From Dietzia sp. JS16-p6b (lineage in GTDB: Bacteria; Actinomycetota; Actinomycetes; Mycobacteriales; Mycobacteriaceae), in contig NZ_CP024869.1 in the NCBI RefSeq assembly GCF_003052165.1, positions 2,390,001 to 2,454,000 of the forward strand: 64,000 nucleotides of DNA, read 5' to 3'. The position numbers and the translations under genes were made by a program. This document shows, piece after piece, positions 25,567 to 34,005 of the stretch (positions within the stretch are counted from its first letter, which is position 1; the number at the start of each line of letters is the position of its first letter). The notes below the pieces were generated by a model. The model did not search any database. It was not told where the DNA came from and saw only the letters and a list, made by a program, of their open reading frames with translations.

Positions 25567-27045
25567 ATGCTCGACATCCGAGACCTCACCGGGCACTCGC
25601 CCACCGGCCCCGCGCTCACCGGCCGGGCCCGCACGGTGCACCCCGTCCCGGGCTCGGCCGCCGCGACGATCCTCGCCGGGGGACGCCGCGCAGAGCCGGG
25701 CCCGGTGGTTCGGATCGCGGACGACCCCGGAGTGCTGGCCGCCTACCGCCGGCTCCGCCACGAGGAGTTCGTTCTCCGCCAGGGACTGTTCCCCCGCACC
25801 GACCTCGACGACGTCGACGACGATCCCCGCACCGTGGTGCTCGTCTCGGTCGCGCCGGACGGCACCGTCCTCGGAGGGGTCCGGATCGCGCCCTGCGCCC
25901 GGCCGGACATCGGATGGTGGTCCGGGAGCCGGCTGGTGGTGGCCGGTACGGCCCACTCCGGCGGCATCGGCCCCGCGTTGATCCGCTCCGCCTGCGCGCA
26001 CGTGGAGGCCCGCGGGGTGCTGCGCTTCGACGCGGACGTCCAGGACCGCTACTGCCCGCTGTTCACCTCCCTCGGGTGGGTCGACACCGGGGAGGGACCG
26101 GTCCTCTCCGGTCGCGCCCACCGCCGGATGCGGTGGCCGGTCGACCGGGTCCAGCGTCTGGCCGACACCACCAAGTCCCTGCTGTCCGGGCTGCTGGCCC
26201 CGTTGGCCGACCAGCCCGGCGGACTCGGCGGCGCCGGCTTCCGCGGCGACGACGGGGCGCCGGTGCCGGGCACCGATCTCGTGGCGGCGTGCGACGCGAT
26301 CCTGCCCTCGATGGTCGAGCGCGACCCGGAGTGGGCCGGCTGGTGCTCGGTGTTGGTCAACCTCGGTGACCTCTCGGCCATGGGCGCCGACCCCGTGGGA
26401 CTGCTCGACGCCGTCGCCGCCCCGACCACCTCCCATCTCGAGCGGATCGTCAGGGGCGTGGCCGCCGCCGCGGCCGCCTGGCGTGTCCCCGTGCTCGGTG
26501 GCCACACGCAGGTCGGTGTCCCGTCGGCGCTGTCGGTGACCGCGCTGGGGCGCACCTCCCGGCCGGTGCCGGCCGGCGGGGGCCGCGCGGGCCACATCCT
26601 GTCCCTCACCGCGGACCTCGGTGGCTCCTGGCGGCCGGGATACCACGAGCGGCAGTGGGACTCCTCGAGCAGCCGGACCTCCGAGGAACTGCGCCTGCTC
26701 GCCGGGCACGTCGCGCGGATCGCCCCCGCCGCCGCCAAGGACGTGAGCATGGCGGGGATCGTCGGCACGGCGGGGATGCTCGCGGAGGCCTCCGGGACGG
26801 GCGCCGAGTTCGACGTCGCGGCGATCCCCCGCCCTCCGGGCGCGAGCGCGGGCGCCTGGCTCACGTGCTTCCCCGGTTATGCCATGCTCACCGCCGACCG
26901 GGACCCGGCCCCCGCCCCCGCGGGCCCGGCGGTCACCGCGGCCTGTGGACACCTCACCGACGAGCCCGGGGTGCGACTGCGCTGGCCCGACGGAGAGGTC
27001 ACCGTCGCCGTCGTCGGCACCGTGACGGGACTCGGTCCCGCCTGA
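25567..27045 (+). CDS. MSMEG_0567/Sll0787-family fusion: GNAT plus AIR-synthase-like domain
   Basis: A 492-residue two-domain protein. Residues about 45-190 form a GNAT-type acyltransferase (LRHEEFVLRQGLF start, GGIGPALIRSACAHVEARG as the CoA loop, CPLFTSLGW end). Residues about 200-490 are an AIR-synthase/PurM-like domain (DLSAMGADPVGLLDAV, PVLGGHTQVG, AKDVSMAGIVGTAGMLAEASG), a fold that phosphorylates or cyclises amides with ATP. In some bacteria these domains are encoded separately in Nit1C clusters; here they are fused. The stop overlaps the next start (TGATG). Confidence 0.86.
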   Translation: MLDIRDLTGHSPTGPALTGRARTVHPVPGSAAATILAGGRRAEPGPVVRIADDPGVLAAYRRLRHEEFVLRQGLFPRTDLDDVDDDPRTVVLVSVAPDGTVLGGVRIAPCARPDIGWWSGSRLVVAGTAHSGGIGPALIRSACAHVEARGVLRFDADVQDRYCPLFTSLGWVDTGEGPVLSGRAHRRMRWPVDRVQRLADTTKSLLSGLLAPLADQPGGLGGAGFRGDDGAPVPGTDLVAACDAILPSMVERDPEWAGWCSVLVNLGDLSAMGADPVGLLDAVAAPTTSHLERIVRGVAAAAAAWRVPVLGGHTQVGVPSALSVTALGRTSRPVPAGGGRAGHILSLTADLGGSWRPGYHERQWDSSSSRTSEELRLLAGHVARIAPAAAKDVSMAGIVGTAGMLAEASGTGAEFDVAAIPRPPGASAGAWLTCFPGYAMLTADRDPAPAPAGPAVTAACGHLTDEPGVRLRWPDGEVTVAVVGTVTGLGPA

Positions 27046-27926
27046 TGCGCGCGGTGACCCTGGGGGCGTTGGCGGGGAACTTCGGCCGGGACCTCACGCG
27101 CTGCGTGGCCAAGGCCGTCGGCATCATCGATGCCGCGGCCCGCGACGGCGTCGACCTGCTCGTCTTCCCGCACGCGACCCTCGGCGGCTACCTCGGCGAT
27201 CTGCGCCACCCCTCCCCCGCGACCCTCCCCCCGGCCCTCGACCCCGACGGCCCGGAACTGGCCGCCATCGCCGCCGCCGCGGGAGACATGACCGTGTGCA
27301 TCGGCTACACCGAGGCCGGGGACGGCACGCGCTACAACACCGCCGTCTGCCTCACCGGCGACGGTGTCCTCGGCGTCCACCGCAAGGTGCATCAACCCGT
27401 CGACGAGGGCACCCGCTACGGCGCAGGGGACGCGTTCCGCGCCTTCGACACCCCGATCGGGCGCCTGGGGATGCTCATCGACTACGACAAGACCTTCCCC
27501 GAGTCCGCGCGGTCGCTCGCCCTCGACGGCGCGCAGGTGGTGGCCACCCTGTCGGCCTGGCCCGCCAGCGTGACCGACCGCGCCGCCCGGCTGCCCGCGG
27601 ACCGACAGTCCCGACTGTTCGACCTCTACGACTGCGCCCGGGCCGCCGAGAACCAGGTGTTCGTGGTGGCCTCCAACCAGACCGGGGTCATGGGGTCCCT
27701 CCGCTTCCTCGGCCAGGCCAAGGTCGTGGGTCCCGGGGGCGAGATCCTGGCCGCGACACGGTCCAAGGGCGGGCTCGCCCGGATCGAGGTCGATGTCCAC
27801 ACCGAGCTCGCACGCTCGCGTCGGGTCCTCGACCACCTGGCGGAGCGGCGACCGGAGACCTACGCGACGGAACCACGCCGGGCGCCCTCGCCTGCGCGAC
27901 CGGGAGGCGACACGACGTGCGGATAG
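27045..27926 (+). CDS. nitrilase-fold protein lacking catalytic Glu and Cys
   Basis: A 293-residue paralogue of the upstream nitrilase, aligned along its whole length (NFGRDL, VHRKVHQP, GSLRFLGQAKVVGPGGEILAAT). The catalytic positions are changed: Glu becomes H43 (FPHATLGGY) and the nucleophile Cys becomes D146 (MLIDYDKTFPE), while Lys K114 is kept. Classical nitrilase/amidase chemistry should therefore be impossible. It could be a structural or regulatory partner that co-assembles with the active paralogue, or carry a new activity with the His/Lys/Asp set. The reading frame is intact, so it is not a decaying gene. It occupies the MSMEG_0566 position and overlaps the glycosyltransferase gene by 10 nt. 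Confidence 0.85.
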   Translation: MRAVTLGALAGNFGRDLTRCVAKAVGIIDAAARDGVDLLVFPHATLGGYLGDLRHPSPATLPPALDPDGPELAAIAAAAGDMTVCIGYTEAGDGTRYNTAVCLTGDGVLGVHRKVHQPVDEGTRYGAGDAFRAFDTPIGRLGMLIDYDKTFPESARSLALDGAQVVATLSAWPASVTDRAARLPADRQSRLFDLYDCARAAENQVFVVASNQTGVMGSLRFLGQAKVVGPGGEILAATRSKGGLARIEVDVHTELARSRRVLDHLAERRPETYATEPRRAPSPARPGGDTTCG

Positions 27927-29050
27927 CCCTGCTCACCTATTCGACCCGCCCCCGCGGGGGCGTCGTCCACACCCTCCACCTGGCCGAGGCGCTGGCCCGG
28001 GCCGGACACCGAGTGACGGTGTACTCCCTGGCGCGCGGCGCCGACGCGGGCTTCTTCCGCGAGGTCGATCCCGCGGTCACCGTCCGCCTCGCGCCGTTCC
28101 CGGACCGTCCCGGCGAGTCCGTCACCGACCGGATCGTGCGCTCGATCGCCACCCTGCGCGAGTTCGTCGACCCGGACGGGTTCGACATCGTCCACGCCCA
28201 GGACTGCATCAGCGCCAACGCGGTCGGGCGGTGCATCCGCACCGTGCATCACCTCGACGACTTCACCACCCCCGTTCTGGTGGACTGCCACGAGAAGGCC
28301 CTCACCACCCCCTACGCCCACGTGTGCGTGTCCGAGGCCGTCGCCGCCGAGGTCCGCCAGGGATGGGGTCTGGCCCCCACGGTGATCCCCAACGGTGTCG
28401 ACCACGCCCGCTTCGCCGAGGCCGCCGGCCCGGGCGCGGCCGCCGTCGCCGCCCGCGTCCGGTGGCGCCGCACGCTCGGCCCGTACGTGCTGGCGGTGGG
28501 GGGCATCGAGCCGCGCAAGGGCAGCATCGACCTCCTGGAAGCGTTCGCGCTGCTACGACGGAGGCGTCCGGATCTCTCGCTCGTCTTCGCGGGCGGGGAG
28601 ACCCTGTTCGACTACCGCGACTACCGCGCCCACTTCGACCGGCGGTGCGACGAGCTGGGGTTACACCCCGTGGTCCTGGGCATGGTGCCGGAGGGCGATC
28701 TGCCGGGCCTCGTCGCGGCCTGCGACGCCTTCGCCTTCCCCTCCACTAAAGAGGGCTTCGGGCTGGCGGCGATGGAGGCGCTCGCCGCGGGTCGTCCGGT
28801 CGTCGCCCGCGACCTGCCGATCCTCCGGGAGGTCTTCGGGCCCTGCGTCGACTACGCCGGATCGGTCCCGGAACTCGCACACCTGTTGGAGTCAGCACTG
28901 TCTGCCGATCCGGCGCGGGCCGGGGAGGGCCGTGCCCTGGCGGCCTCGCTCACCTGGGACGCGGCGGCCGCGGCGCACCTGCGGTTCTATGTCGACCACT
29001 CCGGCGGCCACCTCGGGCAGCCACCACCGGCGCAGATGAACGCCGACTGA
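27917..29050 (+). CDS. MSMEG_0565-family glycosyltransferase
   Basis: A 377-residue GT4-type (GT-B fold) glycosyltransferase, last gene of the Nit1C operon. The N-terminus IALLTYSTRPRGGVVHTLHLAEAL is the acceptor-side glycine-rich loop; VIPNGVDHARF and AVGGIEPRKGS mark the donor domain, and PSTKEGFGLAAMEALAAGRPVVA is the conserved E-x7-E donor-binding motif. The GTG at 27917 lies within the preceding gene. It probably glycosylates the small-molecule product or intermediate of the cluster, since no envelope genes accompany it; that is inference. Confidence 0.88.
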   Translation: MRIALLTYSTRPRGGVVHTLHLAEALARAGHRVTVYSLARGADAGFFREVDPAVTVRLAPFPDRPGESVTDRIVRSIATLREFVDPDGFDIVHAQDCISANAVGRCIRTVHHLDDFTTPVLVDCHEKALTTPYAHVCVSEAVAAEVRQGWGLAPTVIPNGVDHARFAEAAGPGAAAVAARVRWRRTLGPYVLAVGGIEPRKGSIDLLEAFALLRRRRPDLSLVFAGGETLFDYRDYRAHFDRRCDELGLHPVVLGMVPEGDLPGLVAACDAFAFPSTKEGFGLAAMEALAAGRPVVARDLPILREVFGPCVDYAGSVPELAHLLESALSADPARAGEGRALAASLTWDAAAAAHLRFYVDHSGGHLGQPPPAQMNAD

Positions 29051-29073
29051 TCGGCCATCGGTACGCTAGCCGC

Positions 29074-29772
29074 ATGCGCGAGACCCCAGACGCCCCGCAC
29101 GACGACCCCGCGGGCGCCCCCGCCGAGCCGGTGACGATCGCCCCCTCGACGACCACCGACGCCGACGTCCAGCCCGGCCCCGTCTCGCGCGTGTTCACCG
29201 ATCGGTGGATGGGCGTGTTGCTGACCGTCGGGTCGATCGTCGCCCTGGTGGCGTCGTTCCAGCTCAGCCTGGACAAGATCCGACTCCTGGAGAACCCGGA
29301 CTTCGTTCCGGCCTGCAACTTCTCCATCCTGATGAGCTGCAAGAGCGTCATCAACTCCGAGCAGGGGGCGGTCTTCGGATTCCCCAACCCCTTCATCGGA
29401 CTGGTGGGGTACGCGCTGCTCATCGCGATCGGCGTCGCCGCCGCGTCAGGGGTGCGCTTCCCGCGCTGGTACTGGGTGGGTGCGCTCCTCGGGCTGACCT
29501 TCGCCGCCGGGATGGTGCACTGGCTGGCGTACCAGTCCATCTTCTCCATCCAGGTGCTGTGCCCCTGGTGCATGGTCGTGTGGGCCATGACCATCCCGAT
29601 GTTCTGGTACACCCTGCTCCACGTGCTGGCCAAGCTCACCGGCGCCGGCTGGGTCCGCGCGCTGCAGCGGTGGCACCTGGTCCCGGTGGTCGTGTGGTTC
29701 CTGGCCCTGGCCGCGGTCATCCTCTGGGCGTTCTGGGACTTCTACTGGGCGGACTTCTTCGCCAACCTCTGA
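29074..29772 (+). CDS. VKOR-family membrane thiol oxidoreductase
   Basis: A 232-residue membrane protein of the vitamin K epoxide reductase family, which reoxidises periplasmic disulfide catalysts using quinone. After a disordered Pro/Ala-rich N-terminus (1-40) there are about five membrane spans. The active-site CPWC (in QVLCPWCMVV) lies in the fourth helix region, and the loop cysteines are in PACNFSILMSCKSV. No DsbA-like partner gene is adjacent. It follows the Nit1C operon by 23 bp; co-transcription is possible but a functional link is doubtful. Confidence 0.88.
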   Translation: MRETPDAPHDDPAGAPAEPVTIAPSTTTDADVQPGPVSRVFTDRWMGVLLTVGSIVALVASFQLSLDKIRLLENPDFVPACNFSILMSCKSVINSEQGAVFGFPNPFIGLVGYALLIAIGVAAASGVRFPRWYWVGALLGLTFAAGMVHWLAYQSIFSIQVLCPWCMVVWAMTIPMFWYTLLHVLAKLTGAGWVRALQRWHLVPVVVWFLALAAVILWAFWDFYWADFFANL

Positions 29773-30426
29773 TCACCCCGTGGTCGTGGCCACCCCGCCC
29801 GCGGCCTGCTCGACCAGGTGCACGATCGCGCTCGCGTGGAGCCTGAACAGCGCGGCCACGTCGGCGTCCCCGGTCAACGACGCGAGGAAGATCCCGTCCC
29901 CGCCGGCCAGAGCGTAGGTGGCCACCAGCATCGCCTCCGTCGGCGACAACGCGGGCCGCACCTGCTGCAGCTCAGCCGCGATCCGCTCGATCGCCTCCCC
30001 CCGCAGCCGCAGGTATATCTCCCTGGCCACCGGCTCCACGGGACGCCGTTCCACCGCGAGCATCAGCACCAGCCGGAGGAAATCCTGTGACTCGGTGAAC
30101 GTCCGGGCCACACCCAGGCACAGTTCGGTCACCCGTTCGGCGAGCGACTGCCCCTCCCCTCTGGTCACCTGACCCAGCCACAGTTCGATGCTCTCCTCCA
30201 CCACCGCGGCCAGGAGCGCGTCCTTGTCCGCGAAATGCCAGTAGATCGAGCTCGCGGGCAGCCCGCTGACCTCGCTCACCCGCGCGATGCTCGTCCCCTC
30301 GTAGCCGCGCTCCCCCGCGACCGCCGCGGCGGCCTCGAGGATCCTCCGCCGGGATTCGCGGCCCCTCGCGCGCGTGCGCCTGGTCCCGCCCGGCGCCTCG
30401 CCGCCCTGCGACCCGCGTTCTGCCAT
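29773..30426 (-). CDS. TetR-family transcriptional regulator
   Basis: A 217-residue TetR regulator with a basic, Gly/Arg-rich N-terminal tail (1-27) before the HTH (about 28-75; RRILEAAAAVAGERGYEGTS and LPASSIYWHFADKDALL). The C-terminal half is a TetR_C-type ligand domain. The ATG at 30426 is used; one 11 codons further upstream is possible. It diverges from an HdeD-like gene, with a 22-bp perfect palindrome at 30482-30503, 55 bp before its start. Its stop abuts the convergent VKOR gene with no spacer, so termination must be shared or overlapping. Confidence 0.86.
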   Translation of the reverse strand: MAERGSQGGEAPGGTRRTRARGRESRRRILEAAAAVAGERGYEGTSIARVSEVSGLPASSIYWHFADKDALLAAVVEESIELWLGQVTRGEGQSLAERVTELCLGVARTFTESQDFLRLVLMLAVERRPVEPVAREIYLRLRGEAIERIAAELQQVRPALSPTEAMLVATYALAGGDGIFLASLTGDADVAALFRLHASAIVHLVEQAAGGVATTTG

Positions 30427-30481
30427 CCGACCTCCCCGGTCCTGTGTCCAGCGCCTCATTGCCCGGGCACCACCCGGGACT

Positions 30482-30503
30482 TACTGTAGTGATCACTACA
30501 GTA
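30482..30503. promoter_or_regulatory. 22-bp perfect palindrome, TetR operator
   Basis: TACTGTAGTGA followed directly by its exact reverse complement, midway between the divergent tetR and hdeD-like genes. A perfect palindrome of this length in a divergent TetR spacer is strong evidence for the operator. Confidence 0.82.
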
Positions 30504-30541
30504 CCGCGGTGGCGACAGGCCGCCGCCCGAAAGGTGAAGAA

Positions 30542-31114
30542 ATGATCGATGCACTCACCCGCAATTGGTGGATTCAGCTGATCCGCGGGGGCCTGGCCCT
30601 CACGCTGGGCGCCACCGCCCTCTCGGCCCCTGGTGCCGGCTCCGGTGCAGGCATGATGCTCGCGGTGTTCCTGGTGGCCGCGTTCGCGATCGGCGACGGC
30701 GCGATGACCGTCACCACAGCGTTGGCATCGCCGGCCGACCACCGGGGCCGGCGCGCTCTGCTCGCGACCGGCGCCGGCGAGATCGTTCTCGGGATGGTCG
30801 TCCTGTTCTGGCCCGGGCTGTCCGCGACCGCACTCACCGTGCTGTTCGCCGCCTGGCTCGTGGCCTCGGGGGCACTCGTGGCCCACGGCGCGCGGACCCT
30901 GCGTCGTCAGATCCCGGACTCGTGGGTCATGGGGACGCTGGGAGTGGCGCTCATCGCACTCGGCGTCGGCATCGGCGCCTTCGGCCCCTCGGCGACCGGC
31001 GCGTTCGTCACCTTCGCCGGCTGGTTCGGACTGGCTGCGGGCGCCGTGATGGTGGCCGTCGCGTTCCGTCTGCGGGCCGACCTCGAACGGCTGCCCTCAC
31101 CCGCCGCGGCCTGA
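30542..31114 (+). CDS. HdeD-family (DUF308) membrane protein
   Basis: A 190-residue protein with six hydrophobic helices arranged as DUF308 repeats, as in HdeD. Glycine-rich helices (RGGLALTLGATAL, GAGEIVLGMVVLFWPG and TLGVALIALGVGIGAFG) are characteristic. Family members are linked to acid or envelope stress but no activity is known. The ATG follows GGTGAAGAA. It is expressed from the promoter overlapped by the TetR palindrome, so it is the regulator's most likely target. Confidence 0.8.
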   Translation: MIDALTRNWWIQLIRGGLALTLGATALSAPGAGSGAGMMLAVFLVAAFAIGDGAMTVTTALASPADHRGRRALLATGAGEIVLGMVVLFWPGLSATALTVLFAAWLVASGALVAHGARTLRRQIPDSWVMGTLGVALIALGVGIGAFGPSATGAFVTFAGWFGLAAGAVMVAVAFRLRADLERLPSPAAA

Positions 31115-31143
31115 GGTCGACGACCGGCCCGGGACGGGGATCG

Positions 31144-31857
31144 CTACGGGCGGCCCGGGCCCGGGCGTAGGTCACGGCCCGCCAGGGTGCCCTCCGGACT
31201 GCTCGGGCCGGCGTACTTGTCTCGCACCTCGGCCTCGAGGCTCGGCCGCGGGTCGAGGTGGGACAGCCCGTTGAAGCACAGGTTGACGATGTGCGCGGCC
31301 ACCTCCTCCTTGGGCGGGGTACGCACGTCCAGCCACCACTGCGCGGTGCCGGAGACCATGCCCACGAGCGCCTGCGCGTACACGCTCGCGGTGACGGGGT
31401 CGAAGCCGCGGTTCACGAACTCCTCCTCGAGGATGTACGTCACGCTCGCCGTCGCGTCGTTGAGCAGGGTCGAATACGATCCACCGGGGGCGATCGACGA
31501 CTCGCGGACCAGGATGCGGAAGCCGTCGGTGCGTTCCTCGACATACCGCAACAGCGCCATGGCGGCGCGCTCGATGCGCCTCCGCGACCCCTCGCCCTGA
31601 AGGGACTCGGTGATCTCCGCACCCAGGTACGCCAGCTCGCGATCGCAGACCACGGCGTAGAGCCCCTCTTTGCCGCCGAAGTGCTCGTAGACCACCGGCT
31701 TGGACACCCCCGCCACGGCCGCGATCTCCTCGACGGTGGCGGAATCGTAGCCGTACTCGGCGAAGATCCGGCGACCCACGTCGACCAACTGCTGCCGTCG
31801 TTTGGCGGCCGTCATCCTGGTCCTCGGCGCCGGAATGCCCTCGCCCGTCATCATCAA
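31144..31857 (-). CDS. TetR-family regulator, Rv1019-like
   Basis: A 237-residue TetR protein. The HTH region (about 18-65) contains LVDVGRRIFAEYGYDSATVEEIAAVAGVSKPVVYEHFGGKEGLY, a very conserved mycobacterial-type segment, followed by an all-helical ligand domain and a Pro/Gly-rich tail. In M. tuberculosis the TetR gene Rv1019 lies between mfd and glmU, and this gene holds the same place, although the Nit1C operon now separates it from mfd. Start options are the closely spaced ATGs at 31857 and 31854. Targets unknown. Confidence 0.85.
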   Translation of the reverse strand: MMMTGEGIPAPRTRMTAAKRRQQLVDVGRRIFAEYGYDSATVEEIAAVAGVSKPVVYEHFGGKEGLYAVVCDRELAYLGAEITESLQGEGSRRRIERAAMALLRYVEERTDGFRILVRESSIAPGGSYSTLLNDATASVTYILEEEFVNRGFDPVTASVYAQALVGMVSGTAQWWLDVRTPPKEEVAAHIVNLCFNGLSHLDPRPSLEAEVRDKYAGPSSPEGTLAGRDLRPGPGRP

Positions 31858-32018
31858 CCCCTTCGCGACAGTCCCCCAAGACTAGTCGGCCGAACGATCC
31901 CTCCCCCGCAGCCGCCCCCGGCCCGGCGGGACCGGACGGGAGCACACCGGTGCGACCAGGTCTGCGCCAGCGGGCCTCGTGAGATGTGCCAGACTGTTAC
32001 CGACCCGGACAGGGTCGT

Positions 32019-32090
32019 TCCCCCGTGGTGTAATCGGCAACACTTCTGATTTTGGTTCAGACATTCCAGGTTCGAGTCCTGGCGGGGGAG
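32019..32090 (+). tRNA. tRNA-Gln (UUG)
   Basis: A 72-nt cloverleaf. The acceptor stem pairs TCCCCCG (32019-32025) with CGGGGGA (32083-32089), the anticodon stem pairs TCTGA with TCAGA around the loop TTTTGGT (anticodon UUG), and the T arm is CCAGG-TTCGAGT-CCTGG. The discriminator is G32090; the 3' CCA is not fully encoded. The 3' half is duplicated 2.65 kb downstream, showing that this gene served as an integration site. Confidence 0.96.
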
Positions 32091-32092
32091 CC
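32046..32092 (+). repeat. attL-like repeat (3' half of tRNA-Gln)
   Basis: A 47-bp segment from the anticodon stem through the acceptor end plus CC. It matches 34698-34744 at 45 of 47 positions. Confidence 0.85.
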
Positions 32093-32354
32093 TTAAGTCT
32101 TTTGACCTTCGTCAAAGCCACTGGCTCTCCCCACCCCCTCATCGCAGGTCCCGCGCTGGTCCCGCATCACGCCCGCGGGCCACGGCGAACGGCGACCCAA
32201 AGGTGTCTGACGTGAACTGCCAGCGGCGCCTCTGGGAGTGTCGACTCGGCCGGCCAGCGCTCGATGAGGAGAACTCGCTCGCGCTTGTCTGCGCATGCTG
32301 GAAGATCGACAGACTCCTGCGTCTGTTTGCTAAGGAAACCCTCGAATGGGGCCT

Positions 32355-33029
32355 CTAGCCGCCGAGAGCCAGTTGCACGAGGGCCTGGGCTGGAACTGCC
32401 GAGGCAAGGTTGACCCCGAATGGCCAGGCGAAATTGTTGAATACGGAGCCCCAGCGGGCCTTGTTCTTGGACGCCGCGGCGGCTCGAATCACCGAAGCCG
32501 CCAGTCTCTCCACCGCGGCAGAGAGATCGAAGTCACCGACAGTCTCGTAGTGGTTCAAACACCAGTGGACGTGCTTGATCACGTCTCGGATATGTGCCTT
32601 AAGGGTGTCCGGAATGTCCGGGTCCTGCTCGAGGAGATCGGCGACTCTAGTTGTGAAGTCGTAGATTACTTCAGCGCCATCGGCGTGCAAGGTGGGCACG
32701 ATGACGGAGAGCGCGTCACCCAGGTTGCCGAGGTGCTCGGTAGCGACAGAGTCGATCCTGGCGCTTCCCTGGCCTTTCCAACCATTCGGATATCCGAAAA
32801 CAATCTTGGTCCAGGTGGGGAAGTACTTGCGGTAGGTAATCACGCGTCGCCCAGCAGCTTCCATCTGTCGAAGCAGATCGTCGATCGCGTCGAGGTGTCT
32901 TGCCGCTTGAAGGTGCGCTTCAATCGTGTCGGCTCCCCACCCACCGCGGGCACGTGCAGCCGGAACATTCTCCGCTTCCTCATGCCAGACCACGAATTGG
33001 TCGTGCAGCAGTTCCGCCGGGTTCGCCAC
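32355..33029 (-). CDS. island gene 1: unknown helical protein
   Basis: A 224-residue protein I do not recognise. The GTG at 33029 is chosen because a strong ribosome site (GAGGAGGG) precedes it; the frame stays open upstream without such a signal. The N-terminal half is charged and helical (IEAHLQAARHLDAIDDLLRQM), the middle has a conserved-looking WTKIVFGYPNGWKG loop, and the last 40 residues (KARWGSVFNNFAWPFGVNL and following) are hydrophobic and could contact a membrane. No catalytic motif is evident. It is the last of the three island genes. Confidence 0.7.
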   Translation of the reverse strand: MANPAELLHDQFVVWHEEAENVPAARARGGWGADTIEAHLQAARHLDAIDDLLRQMEAAGRRVITYRKYFPTWTKIVFGYPNGWKGQGSARIDSVATEHLGNLGDALSVIVPTLHADGAEVIYDFTTRVADLLEQDPDIPDTLKAHIRDVIKHVHWCLNHYETVGDFDLSAAVERLAASVIRAAAASKNKARWGSVFNNFAWPFGVNLASAVPAQALVQLALGG

Positions 33030-33458
33030 TGCGTCCCTCCTCACCAACGAATTGCCCGATGCGAGGCCCGGTTGGGGCGGGCGTGACACAACTCGCAGGA
33101 GCATTCATGCCAGAACCAGAGGTTACCCGAGCCCCCATATCGGATCGAGCCACCTCCACTACCGCTAGGCTCTTCCACTCGGACCAAGTCTCCGACTGGT
33201 GGTCTTTCGACCGCTGAGGTGCTAGCGCGAAATCGGGCCTTGCGGCCTGTGTGCTCTGCGGGTCGGTTCGCAAGGGACGAGTTCCGCCGGCCGAACTCGA
33301 TCGTTAAGAGCGGGAGCGTTCCGCCGAGGCATCAAAAGAAGACCCAGTGCGGACGACGCGAAGGTTCTCACGCCTATACCGGCGACCGGTTCAGCGTGAT
33401 CCGCCACCCCGAATCTGGGACCCCATTTCTTCGCCGCATGTCCGAAGCGGACGGCCGG
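33030..33458. other. island spacer between genes 1 and 2
   Basis: A 429-bp stretch without a convincing gene on the minus strand. On the plus strand a 36-codon frame at 33108-33217 begins near AGGAG, but it has no homologue I recognise. The rest contains short frames only. The promoter for island gene 1 should lie here. Confidence 0.5.
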
Positions 33459-33857
33459 CTACTTCTCATTGCGGACCTCGGGGATCTCAACAGTAAGAAT
33501 GGGCGTGAACACCCCGTTCGTGAGTTCAGCGCGGAGACCGATGTCGAGTCGCCGCGGTCGGACGCTGTCGGGACGAAATAGCATCTCATCGGAGAACTGC
33601 GGACCGTCGAATCCGCCGGCAGTCGCCATGCCACCGCGCGCCTCGTAGGCGACGCCACGCTCATCGACGGCGTGGAAGATGAACGGTCGCATCGCGCCTG
33701 TGGGGACGAGCGCTGCAGCGACGCGCAGAACGACCCATCCGTTCCACAGCTCGACGACGGTGACGAACAATCTCGACTTGCTGAGCACAAGTTGGGGATT
33801 GGGGACAACAATCACTGCTTCGAGGTCAGCCGACAGCGGAAAACCATCCATTTCCAT
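33459..33857 (-). CDS. island gene 2: unknown beta-rich protein
   Basis: A 132-residue soluble protein, predicted mainly beta strand (LFVTVVELWNGWVVLRVAAAL, PFIFHAVDERGVAYEAR, RRLDIGLRAEL and PILTVEI), with no cysteine. It resembles uncharacterised actinobacterial beta-sandwich proteins that share a similar W-V-V-R-V strand and DDRGxxY motif. A ribosome site AGGGAGAAG lies 4-5 nt before the ATG at 33857. Function unknown. Confidence 0.68.
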   Translation of the reverse strand: MEMDGFPLSADLEAVIVVPNPQLVLSKSRLFVTVVELWNGWVVLRVAAALVPTGAMRPFIFHAVDERGVAYEARGGMATAGGFDGPQFSDEMLFRPDSVRPRRLDIGLRAELTNGVFTPILTVEIPEVRNEK

Positions 33858-34005
33858 TAGTCTTCTCCCTGCTCGGTGTGTCGTATCTGAAGGGTAGGAG
33901 AATCCTCAGCGGGAGGAGACGCTTCTAGCCATCCCGTCGTTGGCGAAGCTGAATCCACATGCGTGCCCGGGTCGCCAGGTAGCCCCGACGGCCCGTGCCG
34001 ATACG

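Noticed and set aside
32203-32358. 51-codon plus-strand frame after the tRNA (starts VSDVNCQRRLWE)
   Set aside because: It ends inside island gene 1, has no clear ribosome site and no known relative. The composition is protein-like, but the evidence is too weak to call it a gene.
33108-33217. 36-codon plus-strand frame with an AGGAG site on the island
   Set aside because: It has a possible ribosome site but is very short, with no recognisable motif; not supported without expression data.
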